Shown: one piece after another, positions 43,266 to 51,444 of the stretch
Layout of the letters: every line of letters begins with the position of its first letter
Position numbering within the stretch: the first letter of the stretch is position 1
Assembly: GCF_020866905.1 (NCBI RefSeq)
Contig: NZ_JAIVCC010000016.1
Span: forward strand, 186,001 to 250,000
Direction of reading: 5' to 3'
DNA length: 64,000 nt
Source: Salinimicrobium sediminilitoris
Lineage (GTDB): Bacteria; Bacteroidota; Bacteroidia; Flavobacteriales; Flavobacteriaceae
The notes under the pieces: generated by a model
Database searches by the model: none
Told to the model about the DNA's origin: nothing
Seen by the model: the letters and a program-made list of their open reading frames with translations, nothing else
Position numbers and translations under genes: made by a program

Positions 43266-43501
43266 TCATCGAAATTTTCATCCTCAAACACCTCGTCAAT
43301 AAGAAGCTCATCGTCCTTATTTTCTGCCATGTCCCTGAACTTCTCTTCCCAGTTTTTTCTTGGCAAATCGATAGGTCGTAGAACAATTTGATCTTCTTCT
43401 AAGATTAATTCTACTTTTTCTTTGATCTGATATTTATCCAGGATCGTTTTGCTCAACCTTAGACCTTTTGAATTTCCGATCTTGATAATGGGAGTTTCCA
43501 T
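43256..43501 (-). CDS. mazE: MazE-like AbrB-fold antitoxin
   Basis: An 81-residue antitoxin. Residues 1-45 form the swapped-hairpin DNA-binding fold (IIKIGNSKGLRLSKTIL, then VELILEEDQIVLRP); the tail is very acidic and would bind MazF. Expected to repress its own operon. The pair interrupts the glycosyltransferase series of the arsenosugar-type locus and lies between REP copies A and B. Confidence 0.92.
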   Translation of the reverse strand: METPIIKIGNSKGLRLSKTILDKYQIKEKVELILEEDQIVLRPIDLPRKNWEEKFRDMAENKDDELLIDEVFEDENFDEWN

Positions 43502-43557
43502 AATTTAAGTTTGTAAGTACAAAGTTATTACTTTTTCCTGAATTTCAATTCCGTGTC

Positions 43558-45069
43558 TCACAAGATCTGACAGGTTTTAGAAACCTGTGAGGTCTGATTT
43601 TTTCCGGGATATATTTCCACATTAAACGAAGCTAAAACAACATATGAAAACCCGAAAAACATCATTAAATGGAACGGGAGCAGGCTGTAACTTTCAATTC
43701 TAAAAGCTGAAAAGATTCCAAAAGCGAATAGCAGCATCAACAGGATCTCCAGAAGCAGCTGGAAGTTGATCTTCACCGGAGATTTAAATTTAACATCAGG
43801 TCTATTTTTCAGGTTGAACTTCGGGGTTCTTATGAACTCACTCTTCTTTCCGAAGTGCCCTTCCAGAATTGCAACGGAATTGTGCAGCGAAAGCCCCATT
43901 GCGATCGAAAAGAAGGTGAAAAAGATTCCGATGAATTTAAAAAGGGAAAAACGTTCCTTTTGATGCAGTTCTTTATAAGCTGCATAATAGGTGATGAAAA
44001 AGATCACAGGACTCAGGACACATATGGTCATTCCTGTAAAAATGGTGGAGTAGGTTGGGTCGTCCAGTAAAAAAAGTACAGGAATACTTAGAATTCCCAT
44101 GAGAAGTACCACAAAAAAGAAGCTGCTGTTAAGGAGGTGAAAAAAGCTGTGAAAGCGGGTTCCGAAGCTTACCTCTTTACTTTTAAGAACTTTCCTGTAA
44201 TTCTTCTGAAAATTCTCTGCCGCCCCTTTATTCCACCTGAACTGTTGGGAACGTGCAGCAGCAATGGTGATTGGCAGTTCTGCCGGCGTCTCAACTTCTC
44301 TGAGATATTTGAACTCCCAGCCTTTTAACTGGGCCCGGTAACTTAGGTCAAGATCTTCGGTAAGGGTGTCACCTTCCCAATTCCCTGCATCGAGAATGCA
44401 GCTTTTTCTCCAGACTCCCGCGGTACCGTTGAAGTTGATAAAATGTTTTCCAAAGTTGCGCCCGGTTTGCTCCAGGATAAAATGGTAATCGAGTAGGAAT
44501 GCCTGTAATTTAGTGAGCAATGAATAATCTTTATTTAGATGTCCCCAGCGGGTCTGCACCACTCCCAGATTTTCATTTTTGAAGTAGGGGAGGGTCTTTT
44601 TAAGCCAGTCTGACTGCGGTACGAAATCTGAATCGAAAATAGCAATGAATTCTCCTTTTGCAATTTCAAGTCCGGCTTTTAATGCTCCGGCTTTAAAGCC
44701 TTCGCGATGACTTCGGGTGATGTGTTGGATTGGAAAACCTTCAGCTCTCAATTCCGAAATAATTTCGGCAGTAAGAGCTGCGGAATCATCTGTGGAATCG
44801 TCCAGCACCTGTACTTCCAGCTTGTCGTGAGGATAATCGATAAGAGCAATATTCCGAAGCAAACGCTCTACAACTGGTTTATCGTTATAAAGTGGCAGCT
44901 GAATAGTGACCAAAGGGATCTGATAAGGGTCTGAAAAGTGCCATTTTTGAGAGGTATCTTTTTGGTTTCGGCTTTTGCGGAAGTTAAGAAGCAGGTGTAA
45001 CAGGGAAAGACTGTAGAGAAAAACTACAAACATTAACAGCGCGAAGATGATCAAGATTGCAGTTTCCAT
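43558..45069 (-). CDS. Cellulose-synthase-like family 2 glycosyltransferase
   Basis: A 503-residue processive-type GT2. One N-terminal membrane helix, then the GT-A domain with VQVLDDSTDDS, the DxD in AIFDSDFVP, TLTEDLDLSYR (the TED motif) and Q-x-x-R-W in QQFRWNKGA, then four C-terminal helices. Its last dozen residues (QTSQVSKTCQIL) are encoded by REP copy B, so the natural C-terminus was probably replaced when the element arrived. Shares a one-base overlap with the upstream GT2 gene, so the two work together. Confidence 0.92.
   Translation of the reverse strand: METAILIIFALLMFVVFLYSLSLLHLLLNFRKSRNQKDTSQKWHFSDPYQIPLVTIQLPLYNDKPVVERLLRNIALIDYPHDKLEVQVLDDSTDDSAALTAEIISELRAEGFPIQHITRSHREGFKAGALKAGLEIAKGEFIAIFDSDFVPQSDWLKKTLPYFKNENLGVVQTRWGHLNKDYSLLTKLQAFLLDYHFILEQTGRNFGKHFINFNGTAGVWRKSCILDAGNWEGDTLTEDLDLSYRAQLKGWEFKYLREVETPAELPITIAAARSQQFRWNKGAAENFQKNYRKVLKSKEVSFGTRFHSFFHLLNSSFFFVVLLMGILSIPVLFLLDDPTYSTIFTGMTICVLSPVIFFITYYAAYKELHQKERFSLFKFIGIFFTFFSIAMGLSLHNSVAILEGHFGKKSEFIRTPKFNLKNRPDVKFKSPVKINFQLLLEILLMLLFAFGIFSAFRIESYSLLPFHLMMFFGFSYVVLASFNVEIYPGKNQTSQVSKTCQIL
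43563..43595. repeat. REP-like palindrome, copy B, inside the GT2 3' end
   Basis: AGATCTGACAGGTTT (43563-43577) pairs with AAACCTGTGAGGTCT (43581-43595) with two mismatches. It lies within the coding region of the GT2 gene, just before its stop codon at 43558-43560. Confidence 0.85.
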
Positions 45070-45758
45070 TACTTAAAGCTGTATTTAAAGATCCATGTAA
45101 GGATCTTAACCCCGGCCATGAAAGCTCCTTTTACGGTACCTGAAACTTTTGACACCCCAATGCGATTGCGATAATGCACCGGCACTTCTTCATAGCTATA
45201 GTTCTTTTTTAAAGCCTTCAGCTGCATTTCCACGGTCCAGCCATAGGTTTTATCTTCCATATTGAGCGCCAGTAGCTTTTCATACTTAATGGCCCTGAAG
45301 GGTCCCAGATCTGTAAACCGGGCCTTGAAGAACAATTTCATTAGGTTAGTTGCAAGCCAGTTCCCAAAGATCTGCGGAAAAGTCATAGCCCCTTTCTCCC
45401 GCCAGCGTTTGACTCTTGCACCAATTACAAGATCCGTATCCCGCTGAATGATTGGCTCCACGATCTTTTCAAGTTCCCGGGGATAGTCGCTGTAGTCCCC
45501 ATCTAAAAATACGATAATTTCCGGCTTTTCAGGAAGTTGTGCGATGTAATCCATTCCCTTAAGGCAGGCGTAACCGTAACCCTTTCGAGGCTCCTGTAAA
45601 ACGGTGGCTCCAGCTTTTTTAGCATTTGCTTCCGTGGCATCGGTGGAATTATTATTCACCACGATCACCTCATCCACAATTTCAGGAATATCCTTTATCA
45701 CAGGACCAATGGAATCGGCCTCGTTATATGCGGGAATTATGACTTTTAAGATGGGCAT
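45069..45758 (-). CDS. DPM1/polyprenol-phosphate-type family 2 glycosyltransferase
   Basis: A 229-residue GT2 that usually transfers a sugar from a nucleotide to polyprenyl phosphate or to a small acceptor. Marks are VIIPAYNEADSIG at the start, VVNNNSTDATE, the metal motif FLDGDYSD near residue 87 and the VPVHYRNRIGVSKVSGT tail. No C-terminal membrane part beyond a short hydrophobic end. It overlaps the next GT2 by one base and could feed the GT-C enzyme. Confidence 0.92.
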   Translation of the reverse strand: MPILKVIIPAYNEADSIGPVIKDIPEIVDEVIVVNNNSTDATEANAKKAGATVLQEPRKGYGYACLKGMDYIAQLPEKPEIIVFLDGDYSDYPRELEKIVEPIIQRDTDLVIGARVKRWREKGAMTFPQIFGNWLATNLMKLFFKARFTDLGPFRAIKYEKLLALNMEDKTYGWTVEMQLKALKKNYSYEEVPVHYRNRIGVSKVSGTVKGAFMAGVKILTWIFKYSFK

Positions 45759-45874
45759 GATGCAAAGAAAATCATTCTGGGAAGATTTGGGTGTAAAATT
45801 CAGGATTCAAAATTTCAATAAATTTTTGAATGGCATCGAATTTTTGTAATTGGAGCCTGGAATTTGGTGCTTGT

Positions 45875-47452
45875 CTAATTTTTTCTCGTAGCTTTTTTCT
45901 GTTGCTGAATAAGGTCAAGAAGATCCACATCATTTCCTAACAAAACTGAATCGCCGTTGATCCTGCCATCCAGAGGTCCGTTTTCTAACTTTAGAACTCC
46001 ACGTGGGCAAACCGCACTACATATTCCGCAGCCAACGCAACTGGAACGAACGATGTTTTCCCCTTTTTGAGCATATGCCCGTACGTCTATTCCCATTTCG
46101 CAATAGGTGGAACAGTTTCCGCAGGAGATACATTGTCCACCATTTGTAGTGATCCTGAACTTTGAAAACAACCGCTGTTGCATGCCCAGCACTGCTGCCA
46201 TAGGGCAACCAAAACGGCACCAAACGCGGTTCCCGAAAATGGGATAAAAGCCAACACCTATAACTCCTGAAAAAGCCGCGCCAATTAAAAAGCCATACCA
46301 CTGTCGTAGCACATATCCATACGTCATTCCGCTGAAGTAAAATACAGCGATGATGGCCAGAACAACGCTGAGGGAGATAATTGCCCCCTTTTTGGCATCT
46401 CTTGCCAGCCTGTGCCTTTTGAAGATCCAGATAAGCCCAAAAAGCAGAACCAGAAAAGCTGCCGATCCCATAAGAAAAACATTCTTGTCCAGCCAGAACT
46501 GCTCCGGATTTTCGTTTAGAAAGGAATATACCACCGCAATGGTCATGACCACTACCAATACCAAAACCGTGTGGATGATGTAACGCTCAAATTTCCAGGA
46601 AGCCCTGCTTTGGTCAGACAAATGCCTGTAAGGATCTCCGGCAGTTTCAGCCAGGCCGCCGCAGCCGCATACCCAGGAGCAGTACCATCTCTTTCCGTAG
46701 AAATAGGTGAGGATAGGAGTGATGACAAAAATGGAGGCTATTCCGAAGAAGAGCATTATGAGCCCCACATTTCCGGCAGTAAAGAATTCCGAAAGCTTAT
46801 ACCCGGCGAAAAGATCATAATTAAGGGGCCAGATATTCACCGGATTGAAATACGGCTGATTAAGGCGCATGAGGATCTCCGGAATTAGAAATGCAAAACC
46901 CAGCTGGAAGAACATTACCGAATAAGTACGAAGCACCTCATATTTGTTATGCCTGTATTTGAGCAGGAACTTGTAGCCAAAAGCGAGAATGGCAAGGGTA
47001 TATAAGGTTCCGTAAACAAACCATTGACTTGCTGCATGACCGCTGATGAATCTGCTAAGCGGGTCGAAAAGTGCTATAAGACCGGTATTGGAGCCTTCGG
47101 GATTATATCCCAGGTACTGCGGGAACCAGTATAATACAATATAGAACAAGGTGAGTATTATTCCCGTGCCCCAGGCGAGGATGCCGCGGGCAGTCATCGA
47201 CCTGAACCAGATGCCGTCGTTTTTTACTCCGGCCGACTTTCCCAAATACTGGTCATTGGCAAAAATGATCACTCCCAGAGCAATGAGTGCAAGAGCCGAC
47301 CAGAGAAAAACTGAGGGTAATTCAATGTTGAACAGCGCAAGAAAAAGAATAAAAAGCCCTGTCCAGCCAAGCCCCGTGGCTACCTTTTGAGTAGTGGAGA
47401 GCTTTGCGGATGTTTCTCCGGAGAGAGACATGTTATTTTGTGCTGTGGACAT
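45875..47452 (-). CDS. Membrane polyferredoxin (NapH/CcoG/NosR-like 4Fe-4S protein)
   Basis: A 525-residue membrane protein with about eight to ten helices. A CSWVCGCGGLAE cysteine cluster lies near residue 265 and a CRFGCPMAAVL cluster near 415. Two classical 4Fe-4S sites follow: CISCGNCSTYCEMGI and CVGCGICSAVCPRGV (about 445-490). Such proteins move electrons between the quinone pool or an internal donor and periplasmic or cytoplasmic acceptors. Together with the FAD oxidoreductase upstream it probably forms an electron-supply module for the arsenosugar-type locus; the RAYT unit now lies between them. Confidence 0.9.
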   Translation of the reverse strand: MSTAQNNMSLSGETSAKLSTTQKVATGLGWTGLFILFLALFNIELPSVFLWSALALIALGVIIFANDQYLGKSAGVKNDGIWFRSMTARGILAWGTGIILTLFYIVLYWFPQYLGYNPEGSNTGLIALFDPLSRFISGHAASQWFVYGTLYTLAILAFGYKFLLKYRHNKYEVLRTYSVMFFQLGFAFLIPEILMRLNQPYFNPVNIWPLNYDLFAGYKLSEFFTAGNVGLIMLFFGIASIFVITPILTYFYGKRWYCSWVCGCGGLAETAGDPYRHLSDQSRASWKFERYIIHTVLVLVVVMTIAVVYSFLNENPEQFWLDKNVFLMGSAAFLVLLFGLIWIFKRHRLARDAKKGAIISLSVVLAIIAVFYFSGMTYGYVLRQWYGFLIGAAFSGVIGVGFYPIFGNRVWCRFGCPMAAVLGMQQRLFSKFRITTNGGQCISCGNCSTYCEMGIDVRAYAQKGENIVRSSCVGCGICSAVCPRGVLKLENGPLDGRINGDSVLLGNDVDLLDLIQQQKKATRKN

Positions 47453-47463
47453 AATTTATGTGC

Positions 47464-47496
47464 AGACCTCACAGGTCTCAAAGACCTGTGAGGTCT
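47464..47496. repeat. REP palindrome, copy C (3' side of the RAYT gene)
   Basis: AGACCTCACAGGTCT (47464-47478), a three-base spacer and AGACCTGTGAGGTCT (47482-47496), a perfect 15-bp inverted repeat. Lies three bases past the RAYT stop. Confidence 0.92.
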
Positions 47497-47499
47497 CTT

Positions 47500-48063
47500 T
47501 TAGTTTTCAATATCTAAATTTAAATCTACTCCTTTTAACCTTTTTGCTTCATGAACTGCAGTAAAATTTTCTAAAGAATCGAATAACGAAAAAACGGTTT
47601 CTTTTTCTATTAAAGAAGTCTTTGCTCCAAGATACTCGAAATAAGAAGAATATTTATAATCTTTAAAATCGTTAATCAGTCCGTGACTCTCAGGATTAAG
47701 ATGGATGTATAAAATCAAGTTGGTCAGATAATTCTCCTCTGTTATTAGAATTCTTTTAAAACGGTCCTGAAAGAGACTTCCGGTTCGATTATAGGATTTG
47801 TTTATTGCCTTAGCATAAGCATTGAAGAAATTTGAAAAGGCTTTTGATATATTTTTTCCATCTTCCTCTTTAGTTCTAATCAAAAGATGAAAGTGGTTTC
47901 TAAGAAGGCAGTATGCAAGAACATCGCAAATAGGGAGAAGGTGTCTATGGATAAGATGAAGAAAGTAATTATAATTCTTTTCTTCTATAAAAATATCTTC
48001 CCCATTATTTCCTCTATTGTAAATGTGGAAATACTGATCGGGAAGTAAGGGTTGATACTGCAT
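47500..48063 (-). CDS. REP-associated tyrosine transposase (RAYT, Y1 family)
   Basis: A 187-residue single-strand transposase of the IS200/IS605-like Y1 group. Key parts are YFHIYNRGNNGEDIF at the start, the HUH-type motif RNHFHLLI (H57, H59) and FNAYAKAINKSYNRTGSLFQDRFKR with the likely catalytic Tyr near 83. A GTG eight codons upstream lies in REP copy D; I chose the ATG at 48063. Flanked on both sides by perfect REP palindromes, so the unit 47464-48111 looks intact and perhaps active. More AT-rich than its neighbours. Confidence 0.93.
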   Translation of the reverse strand: MQYQPLLPDQYFHIYNRGNNGEDIFIEEKNYNYFLHLIHRHLLPICDVLAYCLLRNHFHLLIRTKEEDGKNISKAFSNFFNAYAKAINKSYNRTGSLFQDRFKRILITEENYLTNLILYIHLNPESHGLINDFKDYKYSSYFEYLGAKTSLIEKETVFSLFDSLENFTAVHEAKRLKGVDLNLDIEN

Positions 48064-48078
48064 CTTGTTCCAGTTTGC

Positions 48079-48111
48079 AGACCTCACAGGTTTTGAAAAC
48101 CTGTGAGGTCT
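48079..48111. repeat. REP palindrome, copy D (5' side of the RAYT gene)
   Basis: AGACCTCACAGGTTTT (48079-48094), one G and AAAACCTGTGAGGTCT (48096-48111), a perfect 16-bp inverted repeat. Lies 13 bases past the stop of the FAD oxidoreductase gene. Confidence 0.92.
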
Positions 48112-48123
48112 AGTGGCTTCTGT

Positions 48124-49407
48124 CTATACGGACTGTTTAAAACTACTAAAAATCTCCTTCTCGTGGCGGTCGTAGAACTCGGGATCAAAGTTGGCTTCCC
48201 TAAAGTTTCTTAAAATGAACTCCAGGTTCCTTTCTTCGGTAAGCCAGCGGTCGAATACTTCATGCCGCATTCTAATTCCAAAAGTATTGATTCCAAGAAA
48301 TTTAAATGTTGCAGGATCAAAGGCAAGAGTGATTGCCTTGTCTCCGGCACTATGCTCCCAATGAAAATGATCTTCATCTTCTCCTGGATTTGCGCTTACG
48401 TTGCCGTAGGTCTGAAATTCGATCTCAAAAAATTTAGCGCTGTTAAACCAGTGACCAGGGTTATACTTAAAGGTTGTTCCGCAGATGGTCTGCGCCACGG
48501 TTTCTCCCATCATTCGGGCTGTGTACCATATTGCTTCAATATCTTTTCTGCCTTTTTGTGGCTGTCGATGCTGCGCACAGTCTCCAATGGCATATACATC
48601 CGGAACATTGGTTTGCAGATGGGGATCCACCAGAATTCCCATATCGGTTTCTATTTCTGTTCCTTTCAAAAAAGTGATATTTGGCTTCACACCTACCGAG
48701 ACACCCAGAAGATTGCAGTCGATCTCCTCTCCCGAAGAGGTGTTTACAGAACTTACTCTTCCTTTTGTGCCATTGATCTTCTTAAGTTCGTTTTCGTGTT
48801 TTAAAACAATTCCGTGGCTTTCGATGTGCCGGGAGATCAATTGCGCATCTTTTAAAGGCAACACGTTCTGCCAGAAAGCTTTTTCTCTGATCAACATGGT
48901 AACCGGAATTTTACGGGTGTGCAGCATTTCGGCCAGTTCCACGCCTATGAGTCCGCCGCCAACGATCACTGCACCTTTGCAATTGCGGGTATTTTCCTCT
49001 AAAAGTTCCAGATCCTGTTTGGAGACCAGTCCCTGTACTCCTTTGAGTTCTTGCCCATCCCAGCCCAGAAATCTTGGGACAGAGCCGGTCGCTAGGATGA
49101 GCTTGTCATAAGACATTTTCTCTTCACCTTTCAAAAAAAGCATTTTTGAGGCGGGTTCTATTTTTTCGACATATGCCTTCTTTAGCTCAATTCGATTCTC
49201 CTCCCAAAACCAGTCTTCGTAAGGCTTGAGGTGCTCCCATTTCATGTGGCCCATGTACACGTACATTAAGGCGGTGCGGGAAAAGAAGTAGTCACTTTCC
49301 GCAGAGATCACCGTGATCTTTTTATTGGAAATGCGGCGAATGTGACGTGCGGCAGTGATACCGGCCACGCCGTTTCCTATGATAACCACATGTTCTATTG
49401 ATGACAT
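48124..49407 (-). CDS. NAD(P)/FAD-dependent oxidoreductase (rubredoxin-reductase-like)
   Basis: A 427-residue pyridine-nucleotide-disulphide-type flavoprotein. FAD site VVIIGNGVAGITAARHI at the start, a second dinucleotide site GAVIVGGGLIGVELAEML near residue 145, and the FAD closing motif VPDVYAIGDCAQH near 280. No redox-active CxxC is visible, so it resembles NirB-N-terminal/rubredoxin-reductase enzymes that pass electrons to iron-sulphur proteins. It shares a one-base overlap with the PNP gene and originally probably adjoined the polyferredoxin gene. Confidence 0.92.
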   Translation of the reverse strand: MSSIEHVVIIGNGVAGITAARHIRRISNKKITVISAESDYFFSRTALMYVYMGHMKWEHLKPYEDWFWEENRIELKKAYVEKIEPASKMLFLKGEEKMSYDKLILATGSVPRFLGWDGQELKGVQGLVSKQDLELLEENTRNCKGAVIVGGGLIGVELAEMLHTRKIPVTMLIREKAFWQNVLPLKDAQLISRHIESHGIVLKHENELKKINGTKGRVSSVNTSSGEEIDCNLLGVSVGVKPNITFLKGTEIETDMGILVDPHLQTNVPDVYAIGDCAQHRQPQKGRKDIEAIWYTARMMGETVAQTICGTTFKYNPGHWFNSAKFFEIEFQTYGNVSANPGEDEDHFHWEHSAGDKAITLAFDPATFKFLGINTFGIRMRHEVFDRWLTEERNLEFILRNFREANFDPEFYDRHEKEIFSSFKQSV

Positions 49408-50237
49408 TATTCTGCCGGTTTAAGCTCTATGCGTTTGATTAGTTCTCTAAAAAGGGTGATCATTTGAGGCTCCGCCTTCCCGGCAGTTTCAATGATGTCC
49501 TGAATATTTACAGGCTTAAGGTCATCGGGATTTCCTTCATCGGTCAATACAGAGACCGCCGCAATGGGAATCTTTAAATGGTTTGCCACAATGACTTCCG
49601 GCACCGTGCTCATTCCAACCGCATCTCCTCCAATGGTTCTAAGATACCTGTATTCTGCCCGGGTTTCCAGCTGTGGTCCAACAACCGATACATAGACTCC
49701 TTTATGCAGCGGAAAGCCATTTTCTTTAGCAATCTCCTGCAGGATACGGCCACTTTGTTGATCGTAGGGAGCGCTCATATCTGTGAACCTTGTTCCCAGT
49801 TGCTCTACTCCTCTAAAAGCCAAAGGAGATCCACCCTGTAAGTTTATATGGTCGTCGATAAGCATGATCTCTCCTTTTTTAAATTCAGGATTTAAGGAGC
49901 CTGCAGCGTTGGAAATGAGGAGTTTTTTGATTCCCAGCCTCTTCATCACCCGCACAGGGAAGGTCACATCCCACAGGGAGTAGCCTTCATAAATATGAAA
50001 ACGACCTTGCATTACCACTACTTTTTTTCCTTCCAGTTTACCGAATATGAGTTTTCCTTTATGGAACTCCACGGTCGCAGTTGGAAAACCTGGAATATGA
50101 TTATAGCTAACTTCAGCAATAATTTCAAGTTCATCAATAAGTTTTCCCAGGCCGGTGCCCAGGATGATCCCTATTTCGGGTTTGTCAAAGCCTCTGGCCT
50201 CAAGAAATTCTGTAGTGTGTTCTAAATCTTTAAGCAT
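49407..50237 (-). CDS. Purine nucleoside phosphorylase
   Basis: A 276-residue trimeric-type PNP that splits purine nucleosides with phosphate. Marks are IGIILGTGLGKLIDEL, MQGRFHIYEGY, LLISNAAGSLNPEF, GVYVSVVGPQLETRAEYRYL, the purine-site VGMSTVPEVIVA and SVLTDEGNPDDL where the mammalian enzyme has the Asn-type residue. In an arsenosugar pathway an enzyme of this kind could remove adenine from a 5'-dimethylarsinoyl-adenosine product of ArsS; this is inference from position. Coupled to both neighbours by short gaps. Confidence 0.94.
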   Translation of the reverse strand: MLKDLEHTTEFLEARGFDKPEIGIILGTGLGKLIDELEIIAEVSYNHIPGFPTATVEFHKGKLIFGKLEGKKVVVMQGRFHIYEGYSLWDVTFPVRVMKRLGIKKLLISNAAGSLNPEFKKGEIMLIDDHINLQGGSPLAFRGVEQLGTRFTDMSAPYDQQSGRILQEIAKENGFPLHKGVYVSVVGPQLETRAEYRYLRTIGGDAVGMSTVPEVIVANHLKIPIAAVSVLTDEGNPDDLKPVNIQDIIETAGKAEPQMITLFRELIKRIELKPAE

Positions 50238-50247
50238 TGATTATTTT

Positions 50248-50811
50248 TTAAATATCTGTTTGTTTAAAATCGAGCGCCAATGAATTCAGGCAATGCCGCT
50301 CCTCTGTAGGTACTCCTTCGTAAGGAAAAATATGTCCAAGGTGGGAATCGCATTGTGCGCAGACGACTTCCACCCGCTCCATTCCATAGCGGCGGTCCAT
50401 TTTGCGTTCTACAAGTTTAGGGTCGATGGGAGCATAAAAGCTAGGCCAGCCTGTACCAGAATCAAATTTGGTATTCGAACTGTACAGCGGTAAACTACAA
50501 CCGCCACAGTAATAAATGCCCTCTTTTTTATTATCGTAATATGCATTTCTAAAAGCCGGTTCTGTGCCAGCTTCCCTCAAAATGTGATATTCTTCGGGAC
50601 CAAGTATTTTCTTCCATTCCTCTTCTGTCCTGGTTACATTCCCCACCTCAATGGTATCAGCCTGGACAGGATCCTGCACTTCCCGGGTTTGAACGACTAC
50701 TTCTGCCGCCTGGGTCATTACAGCGCTACCATTTATTTCCTTCTGCTCCTCCTTACAGCCAAAAATAAAAGCTGTAATCACTAATATTGATAAAAATTGC
50801 ATCTTCTTCAT
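50248..50811 (-). CDS. msrB: Lipoprotein MsrB-type methionine sulphoxide reductase
   Basis: A 187-residue exported lipoprotein (lipobox FIFGC19). The MsrB domain starts near residue 60 (RTEEEWKKILGPEEYHILREAGTEPAF). It has both zinc CxxC pairs (CGGC and CAQC), the GTGWPSF substrate strand, DSHLGHIF and the catalytic Cys in ERHCLNSLAL. It reduces methionine-R-sulphoxide with an electron donor. It overlaps the TIGR04282-type gene by four bases, so it belongs to this operon and may instead act on an oxidised small molecule such as an arsenic oxide. Confidence 0.93.
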   Translation of the reverse strand: MKKMQFLSILVITAFIFGCKEEQKEINGSAVMTQAAEVVVQTREVQDPVQADTIEVGNVTRTEEEWKKILGPEEYHILREAGTEPAFRNAYYDNKKEGIYYCGGCSLPLYSSNTKFDSGTGWPSFYAPIDPKLVERKMDRRYGMERVEVVCAQCDSHLGHIFPYEGVPTEERHCLNSLALDFKQTDI

Positions 50812-51443
50812 AATTCCTCTGTTTTTTCAATTATTCTCATTAGCTCCCGGTGGGGCCTCATATCTTCAAGCCGGTCAATATCATTCCGCGCCTCCAGCTG
50901 TGTTATTTTATAACCTTTGAGGTCTTTTAGAGTGGCTTCAAGTACTAGATTGCCGCCCCAGGTCTTGTTTTTGAACACCTGTGAAGTTAAGGATTTCATC
51001 CCTAATAAATAGTATCCGCCATCTGTGGCAGGCCCTATGACAGCTTCAGAATCTTTAAGTGCCAAAAATGCCTTTTTCAGATCTTCTTCTGAAAGGTCGT
51101 ATAGATCGCTGCCAATTATGATGATACTGCTGAAGCCGGCGTCAAAACCACTGCGGAAAGCATTCTCCATTCGCTCTCCTAAATCTTTTCCCTGCTGAAG
51201 TTTTTTACTGAAGGATTTTTTCTCCCAGATATCCTTCTCCGGAATTTCATCTGAATAATACACCCATTTCTCTACCTGAAGGTTTTTAGTGATCTCAACC
51301 GTGTGCTGTAGTAGATGTTTATAGATCTTTAAAGCTGCCATATCTCCAATGCCTGCAGCCAGTCGTTTTTTAACTTTTCCTAATTCCGGATTTCGGGTAA
51401 AGATGAGGAGCAATTCCCCACTTGTAGAAGATTCTTTTCTCAT
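50808..51443 (-). CDS. TIGR04282-type transferase (arsenosugar-associated)
   Basis: A 211-residue CofC/GT-A-fold nucleotidyl- or glycosyltransferase. It matches the family called transferase 1, rSAM/selenodomain-associated: LLIFTRNPELGKVKKRLAAGIGD at the start, SSIIIIGSDLYDLSEEDLKKAF, and AVIGPATDGGYYLLGM. Relatives are typically found beside ArsS. One base separates it from arsS and it overlaps msrB by four, so the three are strictly coupled. Confidence 0.9.
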   Translation of the reverse strand: MRKESSTSGELLLIFTRNPELGKVKKRLAAGIGDMAALKIYKHLLQHTVEITKNLQVEKWVYYSDEIPEKDIWEKKSFSKKLQQGKDLGERMENAFRSGFDAGFSSIIIIGSDLYDLSEEDLKKAFLALKDSEAVIGPATDGGYYLLGMKSLTSQVFKNKTWGGNLVLEATLKDLKGYKITQLEARNDIDRLEDMRPHRELMRIIEKTEEL

Positions 51444-51444
51444 A

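Noticed and set aside
42861..48111. CRISPR array made of the GACCTCACAGG repeats
   Set aside because: Only four copies, palindromic, at irregular distances of hundreds of bases, with genes between them and no cas genes. They are REP elements.
48262..49111. Long plus-strand open frames opposite the FAD oxidoreductase and PNP genes
   Set aside because: They mirror strongly coding minus-strand genes, show no domain and no promoter.
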